From Methanocorpusculum sp. (GTDB taxonomy: Archaea > Halobacteriota > Methanomicrobia > Methanomicrobiales > Methanocorpusculaceae), in NCBI GenBank assembly GCA_017408885.1, contig JAFQTT010000001.1, positions 82,665 to 146,664 on the forward strand: 64,000 nucleotides of DNA. The letters are read 5' to 3'. This document shows, piece after piece, positions 24,479 to 32,970 of the stretch (positions are counted from its first letter, which is position 1; each line of letters begins with the position of its first letter). The translations under genes and the position numbers were made by a program. The notes under the pieces were generated by a model that did not search any database, had not been told where the DNA came from, and worked only from the letters and a program-made list of their open reading frames with translations.

Positions 24479-24685
24479 TTAGAGGGAGAACTCTTCAGTC
24501 TCGTCGCGTCTGTCGCCTTCAAGCTTCTTGAAAAGTCCTGGTTTACTCTTTGGAATTAAACAAAGCGGACACTTCCACTGATCCGGGATATCCTCGTATT
24601 TTGTTCCCGGTTCAATTCCGTGTTTCGGATCTCCGGTTTCTTCGTCATATACCCATCCACAATAAATACAATACCATTTTGCCAT
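24479..24685 (-). CDS. Rubredoxin
   Basis: A 68-residue one-iron electron carrier. The iron ligands are in [11 protein letters not shown] (residues 6 and 9) and [12 protein letters not shown] (residues 39 and 42), with the conserved [13 protein letters not shown] between them. A short acidic tail of about 15 residues extends past the usual rubredoxin end. In methanogens rubredoxin usually serves oxygen and peroxide defence enzymes. The partner is not adjacent, but a cysteine-rich regulator is the next gene downstream on the same strand. Confidence 0.95.
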   Translation of the reverse strand: MAKWYCIYCGWVYDEETGDPKHGIEPGTKYEDIPDQWKCPLCLIPKSKPGLFKKLEGDRRDETEEFSL

Positions 24686-24799
24686 GTATAGTAATTACTC
24701 TGTGAAGTATTTGAATGTACCTTTTGGAACACTACCGAATACCTCTTATACTTTTGAGAACGAATAATTTGTTAACGAAATTTTCGGTTGAGAAAATCA

Positions 24800-25756
24800 A
24801 TGACTGTCACACTCACCCCAGAAGAAGTTAAAGCCAGATTCGGCCCGATGTTCTGCCGCCGTCTATTAGTAATGACAGATGAGAAAAACGGTATTGCAGA
24901 GATTCACGAAGAATGTCACGCAAGAGGGCCTGTGGAATGGGATTACATGAACCGCAGAAGAGCCTGCGGTGCACTTATCTCAGCAAAAACCGAAGGGTGT
25001 AAGATGACAATGACAGCCCGTCTTGGATGTTATCCAATTAAATTCGGCGCAGCAGCAACAGAACTTGGCGGTCAGGCACTTGAAGCAGTCACAGTCAAAG
25101 GAAACGAAGTCCACACATCCTGGGCAGGGGCAGCTGGCGCAGGAGTTGGAATTGCAGCATGTCTTTCCCAGGCACCAGGAGTTATCAGAACCGAGTACAA
25201 ATCCGAGGATGACTTAAATGTCGGCGGGGCACGCATTTGCCGAAGCACTGTTATCCTTCCAAAATATGAAAAAATCACATTCGGAATTGACGATACCGAC
25301 ACAAAAGAAAAGGGAGCAACCTGGGTTCTTGCAATGAAATGCGGCGAGGCATGCAATGTTGACGGAGCCATATTCCTTGGAATGCGTCTAATCCAGCTCA
25401 ACCCGAAAGCACCGAATAAAACAACGAACTGTACCGGATCTGTTCTAAGCTTTGCAGTTCTTCCAGAGAAGAAGGATGAACTGATTTCATTTGTGAAAGA
25501 GTACATCGAGAAAAACACCGACAGCCCTGAGACTGGAATCTGTTACGCAGAAGGTCTGATTCTTCCTGAATCTCCATACAAAAATCAGATTAAAACCGAG
25601 CTTCTGACAGCAGAGTATGCAAATGAAGAAGCAAAACGTATTGGTGTGACATTTATCGACTCAGCAAACGACAAAGGAAGAATCGGTGCGCTTGGAGCTC
25701 TTCTCTGGGCAAATGACGGTGTAGAAGCCGCAGGTCTCTTGGGTGAGAGACCATAA
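24800..25756 (+). CDS. Methanogenesis marker protein 11
   Basis: A 318-residue protein of the methanogen-specific marker 11 family, related to the TiaS-like DUF1743 domain. Recognisable parts are ARLGCYPIKFGAAATELGGQ near residues 74-93, the glycine-rich AGAAGAGVGIAACLSQAPGV, ITFGIDDTDTKEKGATW near 160-176 (the DDTD motif of TiaS-like proteins), and the C-terminal FIDSANDKGRIGALGALLW. Its function is not established; it occurs in methanogens. I chose the ATG at 24800 over a TTG at 24788. Two uncharacterised genes follow closely and are likely in the same operon. Confidence 0.88.
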   Translation: MTVTLTPEEVKARFGPMFCRRLLVMTDEKNGIAEIHEECHARGPVEWDYMNRRRACGALISAKTEGCKMTMTARLGCYPIKFGAAATELGGQALEAVTVKGNEVHTSWAGAAGAGVGIAACLSQAPGVIRTEYKSEDDLNVGGARICRSTVILPKYEKITFGIDDTDTKEKGATWVLAMKCGEACNVDGAIFLGMRLIQLNPKAPNKTTNCTGSVLSFAVLPEKKDELISFVKEYIEKNTDSPETGICYAEGLILPESPYKNQIKTELLTAEYANEEAKRIGVTFIDSANDKGRIGALGALLWANDGVEAAGLLGERP

Positions 25757-25811
25757 TATCTCTTTTTCTGAACCGTCAGACCTATACTATTACAAATCAA
25801 ACAAATATCAC

Positions 25812-26045
25812 ATGTGGGAATCCTTAAAGGAACAAATCACTGATGTCGGTTCTGCCATGCTCACTGGAGCTGACGCATCTGCATATGTAAAAGACAACGC
25901 TGTAGTCTTCGTCTACGAAGGAAACAAACTTCAGATTCCAGTTGCCGAAACATCAGACATCACCCTTCGCCACATCGGCGGGGGCACTGTAATGCTCAAA
26001 TACAAATTTATCGAAGTCTTAGGCAAGATTGAGATTCCTGAATGA
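25812..26045 (+). CDS. Small conserved hypothetical protein
   Basis: A 77-residue soluble protein, beta-rich after a short N-terminal helix (MWESLKEQITDVGSAML), with AVVFVYEGNKLQIPVAE and an end that repeats charged and hydrophobic residues. A GTG at 25743 inside the marker 11 stop region would add 23 residues, but the ATG at 25812 gives a cleaner start. Its stop overlaps the next ATG by four bases (ATGA). It lies between the marker 11 protein and a cysteine-rich protein. No function can be assigned. Confidence 0.65.
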   Translation: MWESLKEQITDVGSAMLTGADASAYVKDNAVVFVYEGNKLQIPVAETSDITLRHIGGGTVMLKYKFIEVLGKIEIPE

Positions 26046-26845
26046 TATTTCCTGTAAGCTGTAAGTTCGTCGGCAATGCATCATCCATGCCGCATGGGGA
26101 AAAAGTCTACTTTTTATCCCAGTACCTTCTGCGAAAAACAGCAAACGGCATAGAAATCCTAGCTGTTGAACCGGCAGACGGAGACGGACTTATCCGTGAG
26201 ATAAAATCCCAAACTCTTCTGGCAAGAGCAGATGAGGTTCATATATGGGAAGGAGCAGTCAATCCGCACAACCGTGCAGACCTTATCCGAAAAGCCCTGT
26301 CAACCGGAAAGCGTGCAACGGTCTTTGGAAATGCTGCAGACCACATGACATTTGTTCTCGACCCTTCGCTTGATGAGTTCGAGACAGTTCATGTGTTCGA
26401 CAACACACCTCCTAAAGCATCATTATCAGAAACTCTGAAAGCTCTGGAGTCAATCGGCTACTTTGAACCGGACAATATCATCTTTGAACACCACATAGAA
26501 GATATTTCAGAGTACGGGGCAGATGTGTATCCATGCAAAGCAAGCGGATACGCACGAACTCTTGACAGGGCGAATGTCAAAGAAGGCGACACAGTTGCCT
26601 GCTGTAAAACAGGAAGACAGATTTGCGAAGAAACATCCGATGCGAAACTCATCTTCCGCGAGACATGTCCAGTCACCCGCATCGATAAAGAGCCGTTTAT
26701 TGCAAGATGCTGTCGTATGGATGAGGCAGGCATTCAGGTTCGAAACGGATGTTTCGGAGTTGTTGTACACTGGGCAGCTCCGCCTAGAGAAATTGCCGAA
26801 GCACTTGATGCCATGCTTTCAGAGTGGCGTCTTATGAGGAAGTAA
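26042..26845 (+). CDS. Conserved cysteine-rich protein (DUF7714-like)
   Basis: A 267-residue soluble protein. It has nine cysteines, mostly in the C-terminal half: YPCKASG, VACCKTG, RQIC, RETCPVT, IARCCRMD and NGCFG. The N-terminal half looks like an alpha/beta domain (KYV-type start, YFLSQYLLRKT near residues 23-33, ATVFGNAADHMTFVLDP near 95-111). I recall similar uncharacterised archaeal proteins grouped as DUF7714, but I cannot confirm this. The cysteine pairs suggest a metal site. It overlaps the gene before it by four bases and is followed after two bases by endonuclease IV, so four genes may form one operon headed by the marker 11 gene. Confidence 0.65.
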   Translation: MIFPVSCKFVGNASSMPHGEKVYFLSQYLLRKTANGIEILAVEPADGDGLIREIKSQTLLARADEVHIWEGAVNPHNRADLIRKALSTGKRATVFGNAADHMTFVLDPSLDEFETVHVFDNTPPKASLSETLKALESIGYFEPDNIIFEHHIEDISEYGADVYPCKASGYARTLDRANVKEGDTVACCKTGRQICEETSDAKLIFRETCPVTRIDKEPFIARCCRMDEAGIQVRNGCFGVVVHWAAPPREIAEALDAMLSEWRLMRK

Positions 26846-26847
26846 TC

Positions 26848-27693
26848 ATGGTAAAGTTAGGATTTCATGTATCTATCGCAGGTTCTTTTGATCTTGCAGT
26901 TGAAAGAGCGAAGGCTCTGTCCTGCGACACATTCCAGATGTTTACAAGAAGCCCGCGTGTATGGGCTGCAAAACCAATATCAGACGGAGCGGCCATTTCA
27001 TTTAAGAGAACGCTTGAGGCATCAGGCATAGGGCCTGTTGTAGACCACATGCCTTATCTCCCAAATCCGGCAGCAGAAAAACCTGACATCTATGAGAAGT
27101 CAGTCGCAACCCTGACCGAGGAGCTGAACCGATGCCATCAGCTTGGTATTCCATATCTTGTAACTCACTTAGGCCATCACGGAAAGGAAGATGGTCACAA
27201 AAAAGGACAGGAGAAGGTCGTCGCGGCCATTGGAAAAGCTCTGGATGATTCCGAAGGAGATACTATGATTCTTCTGGAAAACACCGCAAACGAGAAGAAC
27301 ACGGTGGGCGGCACATTTGCCGATGTTGGAGTAATCGCTGACGGCTTATCCCGTGAAGCCCGCGTAGGCTTCTGCTTTGATACATGCCATGCAGCAGCAG
27401 CCGGATATGATCTCCCTGGTTTTGGGGCAGAAACTGTCTTTGGATGGTTTGCTGATGAAGCCGGAAGCCTTGACCGCCTCAAAGTAATCCATCTAAACGA
27501 TATGAAAGGCGGCGTCGGTTCTCACCTCGACCGCCACGAACATTTAGGTCTTGGAACGCTTGGCGAGAGTACCATCCGCGATATATTAACGCTTCCGGCG
27601 CTGTCCCACTGTGCGTTTATCATGGAAACGCCGGTGAATGAGGTCAGAAGCGACAAAGAAAATATGGAAGTCGCAAGAAGACTTTCCAAATAA
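26848..27693 (+). CDS. nfo: Endonuclease IV (AP endonuclease)
   Basis: Zinc-dependent apurinic/apyrimidinic endonuclease of base-excision repair. The 281-residue protein has the TIM-barrel family marks: LGFHVSIAGS at the start, MFTRSPRVW near residue 32, LVTHLGHHG near 104 (His ligands), ILLENTANEKNTVGGTF near 138-154 (Glu ligand), GFCFDTCHAAAAGYD near 170-184 (Asp and His), and VIHLNDMKGGVGSHLDRHEHLGLG-type region, cited by its His and Asp residues near 211-232. ATG at 26848 follows a GAGGA ribosome site at 26836; the frame extends upstream into the previous gene but that is unlikely to be used. Confidence 0.93.
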   Translation: MVKLGFHVSIAGSFDLAVERAKALSCDTFQMFTRSPRVWAAKPISDGAAISFKRTLEASGIGPVVDHMPYLPNPAAEKPDIYEKSVATLTEELNRCHQLGIPYLVTHLGHHGKEDGHKKGQEKVVAAIGKALDDSEGDTMILLENTANEKNTVGGTFADVGVIADGLSREARVGFCFDTCHAAAAGYDLPGFGAETVFGWFADEAGSLDRLKVIHLNDMKGGVGSHLDRHEHLGLGTLGESTIRDILTLPALSHCAFIMETPVNEVRSDKENMEVARRLSK

Positions 27694-27767
27694 TCTTTTT
27701 TCCACAGTCTCAGCACAACTTCTATTTGTACATACGAGAAATTATTATACACAACTGGAGATTTCGT

Positions 27768-29432
27768 ATGGTTTACCGGGATGACTCTATCACTAAATTC
27801 GAATACTCAGAAGAAACCCTTCGCTCACTTTACAGCATGTTCTGCTACGGATATAATCACGGCACACCGCAGGCAGAAGCACTCTGGTATTTTGACACCA
27901 GAATCTCCTATCAGGAACTGATGGACTCAATCCACGCATTTGCCGCAGGACTTGCAAAAGAAGGCGTAAAGAAGGGGGACTATGTTACAATCTTTCTACC
28001 AAACATCCCGCAGTGTGTAATTTCCGTATACGCAATCAACCGCCTCGGCGCAGTCTGCAACTTAGTCCACCCATTATCAACACGTCAGGAGCTTGAGTAC
28101 TGTGTAAAGCTCACAAACAGCAGTTTCATTCTTGCATTCGACCAGAACGAAAAACTCTGCGAAGGTCTTGGTGCGAAGATTATCTGCTGCGACACAACAA
28201 CCTACTTCCCGAAATCTCCAAAAGGATTTGTGCTCCGTTATGGTTACAAGTTCTTAAACCGCAAAATCGAGAAGTCCAAAGAATCTCTGCGCTGGACTGA
28301 CATCTTCAATGCCGGAAAGGCATTCTTAAAAGAAGGTGGAAAGCTTCCAAAAGACACTATGAAGGCAGAAGATCCGGCTGCTGTCATGTATACCGGAGGA
28401 ACAACCGGCGATCCAAAAGGTGTTGTCCTCTCAAATGCAGCAGTCAACGCTTCAACCTCAGAGATGATTTTAGAAAAGCTCGACAATGCCCCGCACATTG
28501 GAATTGCGTTCCTCTCGGTACTTCCTGTCTTCCATGCATTCGGTCTCTCGATTGTTATCCATGCCCCGCTTTCAGGCGGTATGCGTGCTGTTCTGATGCC
28601 GAACTTTGACACCAAGAAGTGCGCCAATACAATCCTCAAAGAGAAAATCGAGATTATCGCCGGTGTTCCGGCGATGTTCGAGCGTATGTACCCGCTCTTA
28701 AAAGACCATGACCTCTCATTTATCAAGCACATGGTTTCCGGCGGAGACAAGGTGTCTCCGGAACTTGTTGCAAGATATAATGCGATTATGAACACGCAGT
28801 TCCTCCCGGGATACGGTTTAACCGAAGCATGTGGTGCATGTCTTTTGACAAAACTCGGATACAAGGAGTTCCCGGAAGGATGCGTTGGAAAACCGCTTAG
28901 AAAGAACACAATCTGTTTGGTTGAGCCCGGAACAACTACTCTCACCGAAAACGAGGGGGAGCTTTGTATCAGAGGCCCTATGCTTATGGATGGATACTAC
29001 AACAACCCTGAAGCTACGGCTGATGTTATGCGTCTTCATGACGACGGGCTTGTCTGGCTGCACACAGGAGATGTTGTAACTCTCGATGAAGAGCAGAATG
29101 TAATCTTCAAGTCCAGATACAAGAGAATGCTGAAAGTGAACGGATACAATGTTTATCCGACAATTATCGAGAACACAATGGAGAAGTGTCCGGTAATCGC
29201 TGAGGTATGTGCAGTCGGCATGCCCTGGAAGAACGGAGACACACGTGTTAAGCTCTATGTCACGTTAAAGGACAAGAATGCAGACGAAGAGGCAGCAGTC
29301 GCAGAGATTAAGGCATATGCAATGGAGCAGATGAACCGCTGGCATCAGCCAAAGGAAGTCCGCATCATAGAGAAGCTTCCTATGACGAAGATGAACAAAG
29401 TTGACTATAAGGTTCTTGAAAAGGGACTTTAA
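27768..29432 (+). CDS. Acyl-CoA synthetase (class I adenylate-forming enzyme)
   Basis: AMP-forming ligase that activates a carboxylic acid to its acyl-CoA. The 554-residue protein has the phosphate-binding MYTGGTTGDPKGVVLS near residues 205-220, PGYGLTEACGACLL near 345-358, the GELCIRGPMLMDGYYNNPEA segment, WLHTGDVVTLDE near 430 and YKRMLKVNGYNVYPT near 453-467, with the adenylation Lys near the C terminus (TKMNKVDYK). The substrate, possibly a medium- or branched-chain acid, is not predictable. GGAG (27757-27760) precedes the ATG at 27768; a TTG at 27726 is less likely. It appears monocistronic. Confidence 0.9.
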   Translation: MVYRDDSITKFEYSEETLRSLYSMFCYGYNHGTPQAEALWYFDTRISYQELMDSIHAFAAGLAKEGVKKGDYVTIFLPNIPQCVISVYAINRLGAVCNLVHPLSTRQELEYCVKLTNSSFILAFDQNEKLCEGLGAKIICCDTTTYFPKSPKGFVLRYGYKFLNRKIEKSKESLRWTDIFNAGKAFLKEGGKLPKDTMKAEDPAAVMYTGGTTGDPKGVVLSNAAVNASTSEMILEKLDNAPHIGIAFLSVLPVFHAFGLSIVIHAPLSGGMRAVLMPNFDTKKCANTILKEKIEIIAGVPAMFERMYPLLKDHDLSFIKHMVSGGDKVSPELVARYNAIMNTQFLPGYGLTEACGACLLTKLGYKEFPEGCVGKPLRKNTICLVEPGTTTLTENEGELCIRGPMLMDGYYNNPEATADVMRLHDDGLVWLHTGDVVTLDEEQNVIFKSRYKRMLKVNGYNVYPTIIENTMEKCPVIAEVCAVGMPWKNGDTRVKLYVTLKDKNADEEAAVAEIKAYAMEQMNRWHQPKEVRIIEKLPMTKMNKVDYKVLEKGL

Positions 29433-29541
29433 TCTATCTTTTATTTTTTGATTACAGTTTTTTCTCTTGGCTTTAGATATCTCTGGGGAAGAAACACATC
29501 TGTCAGAATCCAAAAAAAAGTAAGAGGTTTTATCAGTTTGG

Positions 29542-29829
29542 TTATTCCAAATCCTGAATCTGCATTTTTTCTATCTGGTTCTTCTTTTTGTACTGCTGAC
29601 GGCAGACAAAATATACCAGAAGCAGGATGATTGTCGGGATGTTTACGATAAGCCATGCATAGATTATCACGGCATTTGCAACAATCGCGTTGAGCGGGAC
29701 AATCAGGCTGCACACAAAGCACAGTACCGGAAGAACCAGCCCCGGCCATTTGCTCTCGGTTCTCGACAGAAAAATCTGCAAAAGAACCACACAGACCAGA
29801 ACAAGCAGTAAGATAAGCAGATTAATCAT
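29542..29829 (-). CDS. Small membrane protein (second twin)
   Basis: A 95-residue protein with three hydrophobic segments (about residues 2-20, 28-50 and 55-75) and a basic C-terminal tail. It is clearly related to the upstream gene product: both begin with a Leu/Ile-rich helix followed by LLQIFLSRT or LLQIILSRT and K-P-GL. Its ATG lies inside the end of that gene (eight-base overlap, ATGATTAA). Function unknown. The 3' ends of the two genes also share the coding sequence for an IQDLE/IWSE-like tail, showing recent duplication. Confidence 0.72.
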   Translation of the reverse strand: MINLLILLLVLVCVVLLQIFLSRTESKWPGLVLPVLCFVCSLIVPLNAIVANAVIIYAWLIVNIPTIILLLVYFVCRQQYKKKNQIEKMQIQDLE

Positions 29830-30112
29830 TCAGCACCTCACTCCAAATCCTGAATCTGCATTTTTCCATCTGGTCATTTCTGTACTTTCTGCGGCAGATG
29901 AAATAGATTACAAGCAGAACGATAATTGGGATTGTTGCAATGAGCCAGAGAATGTTTGGTCCGCCTGTAATCGCATACATGAACGGCACGTAACAGATAA
30001 CCATTACCGCAGGCAGGATAAGTCCCGGGATTTTGCTTTTGGTTCTTGACAGTATAATCTGCAGAAGGAGAACGCAGATAATCAGTATGAGAAGTATCAG
30101 TACACGAATCAT
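29822..30112 (-). CDS. Small membrane protein (first twin)
   Basis: A 96-residue protein with three hydrophobic helices and a basic end (YFICRRKYRNDQMEK near residues 69-83). It pairs with the downstream paralogue and overlaps the DUF2089 regulator gene upstream by four bases (ATGA), so all three are translationally coupled. The arrangement of a small DNA-binding protein with small membrane proteins suggests sensing of the envelope or anchoring of the regulator at the membrane; this is inference. Confidence 0.72.
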   Translation of the reverse strand: MIRVLILLILIICVLLLQIILSRTKSKIPGLILPAVMVICYVPFMYAITGGPNILWLIATIPIIVLLVIYFICRRKYRNDQMEKCRFRIWSEVLND

Positions 30113-30411
30113 TTCTTTACCTCTTTTGTTTTCTTATACTCGCCAATCAGAATCTTGGCTGTCTCAAAGTCCAGCTTATCCTGAACTGCCAACCGCTTCA
30201 CCAGCGCGATATGCGGGTCGTTTCCCGTACTCTCGCCAATCTGGATTTTCTGAATCAGCCGGTCAAGCCTAAGGCGGACTGTTGGATACGTCACCTTATA
30301 CTGGGATGCCATCTCTTTCAAGGATCCGGATGCTAAAAGAAATCTTTTGATGAATGACACATCCTCATCCTCCAGATTCGCCATCCACTCAGGAACAACC
30401 TCTATCGGCAT
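30109..30411 (-). CDS. DUF2089-family HTH protein
   Basis: A 100-residue protein resembling DUF2089, a helix-turn-helix family found mainly in Gram-positive bacteria. Residues 15-60 carry the sequence DEDVSFIKRFLLASGSLKEM, then YKVTYPTVRLRLDRLIQKI, which is a typical helix-turn-helix with recognition helix at TYPTVRLRLDRL. Here the zinc-ribbon part of some family members is absent. First gene of a three-gene operon with two small membrane proteins, so it probably regulates that operon. The gap upstream is 67 bases and includes the TATA-like TTAAATATG on the plus strand. Confidence 0.75.
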   Translation of the reverse strand: MPIEVVPEWMANLEDEDVSFIKRFLLASGSLKEMASQYKVTYPTVRLRLDRLIQKIQIGESTGNDPHIALVKRLAVQDKLDFETAKILIGEYKKTKEVKK

Positions 30412-30478
30412 TCTTTAACAAAATTAAATATGTGCTTTAATATTGTTAAAGCTGTTGGTGAATTTTGAGTAAAAAAGT

Positions 30479-31405
30479 TCAGGCATCCAGAAGAGTTCTG
30501 GATACAATATATTCTCCGTGCGCCTCCCGGGTAGTTCCGACAATCAGCCACTTCTGATCTCCATGCTCTTCCACAACTCCTTTTGCCTCTAAGGTCTCGC
30601 CGGTGAAACACTGTCCGCAGTAAGTGTGGGTAAACGAGAGAACCATATCGATTTCCTCATGGTCAACCTTGTAGATTCCAGGAGAATCGAATGCAAGCGA
30701 GGCATCAGTTACTTTCGCCTCAATAGTCATCTTTCCGGTCTTTTCGCCTAACGTGATTGGTGGCACTGAATGGAGATTATCATAGCCTCTCGAGTAGAGC
30801 AGGTCAAAGTATGTTCCCTCAAACTCACCGCGGTTGAATTTTCGGGATTCGTGGAGCACAAAATCATCAAAGCTGATATCCGGCTGGCGCTTCTTATACA
30901 CCTTCTGCCACATCTCCTCGCTCATGGATGGGATTTTTCCATCAGCTACTGCCTTCATCAGCTGCTCGCGTGCTTTAAACCAGGCAGAACCGTAGACCAC
31001 CATATCGATATCAGACGTTCCGCATTCAAGACCTGCCATCAGAGAGCCTGTACAGCCGTATGTGCCTGCCGGAAGGTCGAAGTGAGAGAATAGCCGTGCA
31101 ACACGCGGATCGCGTTCTGCGATAAACGGCGCCTGCTCTTCAGGCTTTAACACCTTCACAATATCTGAAAGCGGCACGCGGTGGACAAGGTCAAGGTACT
31201 CCGGCTTATGCTCTTTTACCCAGGCGAATGCATCTGCGAAATCATACTTCTTATAGCGCACCCCCCACGGAGACATGCGCTCCCCATCATCAGTTGGAAC
31301 ATAACGCAGAACACACTCTGCACGTTCTTCATTCTCATATCCCGAGACCGCATACAGACAGCCGTCTTCGGTCATCACAAAATCCCGCAGGCGAATCGGT
31401 TTCAT
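30479..31405 (-). CDS. Predicted nucleotidyltransferase (COG1665-like)
   Basis: A 308-residue archaeal protein with a polymerase-beta-type nucleotidyltransferase core in the middle: GCTGSLMAGLECGTSDIDMV at about residues 116-135 fits the GS-x-n-D-x-D signature (GTSDIDMVV). The N-terminal 95 residues (KPIRLRDFVMTEDGCLYAV) form a separate domain seen in this archaeal family, and the C-terminal part (residues 205-300) is beta-rich with TYCGQCFTGE. It probably transfers a nucleotide to an RNA or protein substrate; this is unknown. The gene ends about 67 bases before the DUF2089 operon and follows rlmE on the same strand by about 70 bases. Confidence 0.8.
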   Translation of the reverse strand: MKPIRLRDFVMTEDGCLYAVSGYENEERAECVLRYVPTDDGERMSPWGVRYKKYDFADAFAWVKEHKPEYLDLVHRVPLSDIVKVLKPEEQAPFIAERDPRVARLFSHFDLPAGTYGCTGSLMAGLECGTSDIDMVVYGSAWFKAREQLMKAVADGKIPSMSEEMWQKVYKKRQPDISFDDFVLHESRKFNRGEFEGTYFDLLYSRGYDNLHSVPPITLGEKTGKMTIEAKVTDASLAFDSPGIYKVDHEEIDMVLSFTHTYCGQCFTGETLEAKGVVEEHGDQKWLIVGTTREAHGEYIVSRTLLDA

Positions 31406-31478
31406 TAAAAATAGATGGGTTTGGAAACCCTATTAAATCATTGATAGATTCTCTATCAGACAGGAGAATTGAAAAGGA

Positions 31479-32102
31479 TTACTCCTTCTCTTTTTTCAGC
31501 GGAATTCTGTCGTCGCGCGCATCTCCGATGAAATTCTTCGCAACAATATAACACTCTGTACTGCCGCGGCGGGTAGCCTTAGAGCGGATAACGCGGACTG
31601 AGTAGAAGCGCTCCTTTACGAGTTCCAGCAGATCATTGAAATCCTCTCCCTGGAACGACTTCATAACGAGATTTCCTCCCTGTTTGAGAAGTGTTGCGGC
31701 AAACATTAAGGCATCCTCATTCAGCGCCATGATACGTGCCTGGTCATAGGACTTGGCTCCTGATAAGTGCGGGGCTGCATCACAGACCACGACGTTTACT
31801 ACAGGCATTGCCGCGCGCACTTTCTCCTGTATTTCCGTGGTGGTAAAGTCGCCGATAAATGAGATTACCCCCTCAAGCGGGGCAATCGGATTTAAGTCTA
31901 CGCCGCAGAGCTGACCTTCGGTTAAGGTCTTTAACACCTGAAGCCAGCTGCCCGGTGCGCAGCCTAAATCGACGACATTGTCCGTTTTTCTGATGACATT
32001 GAACCGGTCGTTAATATCGATTAACTTGTATGCAGACCGTGCTCTGAATCCTTCTTTTAAGGATTTTCTGTATGTTGCGTCTCTTGTCCAAAGTGACCCC
32101 AT
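31479..32102 (-). CDS. rlmE: 23S rRNA 2'-O-methyltransferase RlmE (FtsJ)
   Basis: SAM-dependent methyltransferase that modifies the ribose of a 23S rRNA uridine in the peptidyl-transferase region. The 207-residue protein has the SAM motif VVDLGCAPGSWLQVL near residues 43-57 and the catalytic K-D-K-E set: Lys in RSAYKLID, Asp in VVCDAAPHLSG near 105, Lys in NLVMKSFQGEDF near 145, and Glu in STECYIVA near 183. Length fits the archaeal family. It diverges from pcn, which starts 111 bases away; a promoter with A/T-rich boxes lies between. Confidence 0.93.
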   Translation of the reverse strand: MGSLWTRDATYRKSLKEGFRARSAYKLIDINDRFNVIRKTDNVVDLGCAPGSWLQVLKTLTEGQLCGVDLNPIAPLEGVISFIGDFTTTEIQEKVRAAMPVVNVVVCDAAPHLSGAKSYDQARIMALNEDALMFAATLLKQGGNLVMKSFQGEDFNDLLELVKERFYSVRVIRSKATRRGSTECYIVAKNFIGDARDDRIPLKKEKE

Positions 32103-32213
32103 GAATCTCCCTCCGAAATAGTAGTAATTATCTATGATTAAAGAACATATAATTATAGTTATAAAATCTCACTCTAACCAATTGGAGAGAGTACTAATCA
32201 AGGGGATTCAGAT
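32103..32213. promoter_or_regulatory. Divergent rlmE/pcn promoter region
   Basis: The 111 bases between the divergent genes are A/T-rich. ATATAATTATAGTTATAAAAT (about 32148-32168, quoted in part) supplies TATA-like boxes for both directions. A short inverted repeat CTCTAACCAATTGGAGAG (32172-32189: CTCT...AGAG with CCAATTGG in the centre) lies between this and the pcn start and could be an operator. A GGGG-rich sequence AAGGGGA stands 10 bases before the pcn ATG. Confidence 0.35.
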
Positions 32214-32963
32214 ATGTTACAGGCAACAATTCAGGCAGATATTTTCCGCGAGACTATCGATGCGATTTCAGCACTCGTAAACGAATGCCGTCTCCACCTC
32301 ACAGCTGACGGAATCAGAACCATCACCGTTGATACCTCCAACGTTGCAATGGTCTCTTTGGAGCTTGCAGCATCCGCATTCGAGAACTACTCTTTAACTG
32401 TTGAGTCCGCAGAAATCGGTCTCGACATCGAAAAAATCCGTTCCATGATGGGCATGATTGGAAAAGCCGATGTCATCTCTCTTGACCTTGACGACACCGG
32501 AAAGAAGCTGAAGCTTTCCTTTGGCGGATACGAATACTCCATCACCCTTCTTGATACCAAGACTATCAGAAAGGATCCAAACGCACCAAACTTAAACCTC
32601 CCTGCAACTTTCGAAATCGCAGGCGCAATGTTCAACGATGCAATCAAGGCATCCGGAATGGTCTCCGATAAGATTTCCTTATCTGTATTTGGTGAAACCC
32701 GCATCTTTACCATGAACGCAGAGGGCGACTCTGACAGAATCAAGCGCGAACTTGCAGGAGATGATGTCCACTACATCACCTGTGCAGACGCCCGCTCTCT
32801 CTTCTCCCTTGACTACTTAAAGGACATGGGCAAATCCATCTCCCGCGCAGAGAAGGTTCAGATTCGCCTTGGAAATGACCACCCGGTTCAGTTCTCCTTT
32901 GAGTATGCAGAAGGCAAAGGAAAGATCGGCTACCTCTTAGCTCCGAGAATCGAGGCAGACTAA
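32214..32963 (+). CDS. pcn: DNA polymerase sliding clamp (PCNA)
   Basis: Archaeal PCNA, a homotrimeric ring that tethers DNA polymerases, ligase and FEN1 to DNA. The 249-residue protein has the two-domain plan: MLQATIQADIFRETIDAISALV at the start (as 20-residue pieces), HLTADGIRTITVDTSNVAMV near 24-43, the interdomain connector ITLLDTKTIRKDPNAPNLNL near 108-127, a conserved RIFTMNAEGDSD near 160-171, and the C-terminal YLLAPRIEAD end. A primase large-subunit gene follows after seven bases, giving a small replication operon. Confidence 0.96.
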   Translation: MLQATIQADIFRETIDAISALVNECRLHLTADGIRTITVDTSNVAMVSLELAASAFENYSLTVESAEIGLDIEKIRSMMGMIGKADVISLDLDDTGKKLKLSFGGYEYSITLLDTKTIRKDPNAPNLNLPATFEIAGAMFNDAIKASGMVSDKISLSVFGETRIFTMNAEGDSDRIKRELAGDDVHYITCADARSLFSLDYLKDMGKSISRAEKVQIRLGNDHPVQFSFEYAEGKGKIGYLLAPRIEAD

Positions 32964-32970
32964 ATAGAAT

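Noticed and set aside
29542..30112. Toxin-antitoxin system made of the twin small membrane proteins
   Set aside because: Both members of the pair are alike, the third gene is a DUF2089-like regulator, and no toxin or antitoxin family is recognisable. Regulation by membrane sensing seems simpler.
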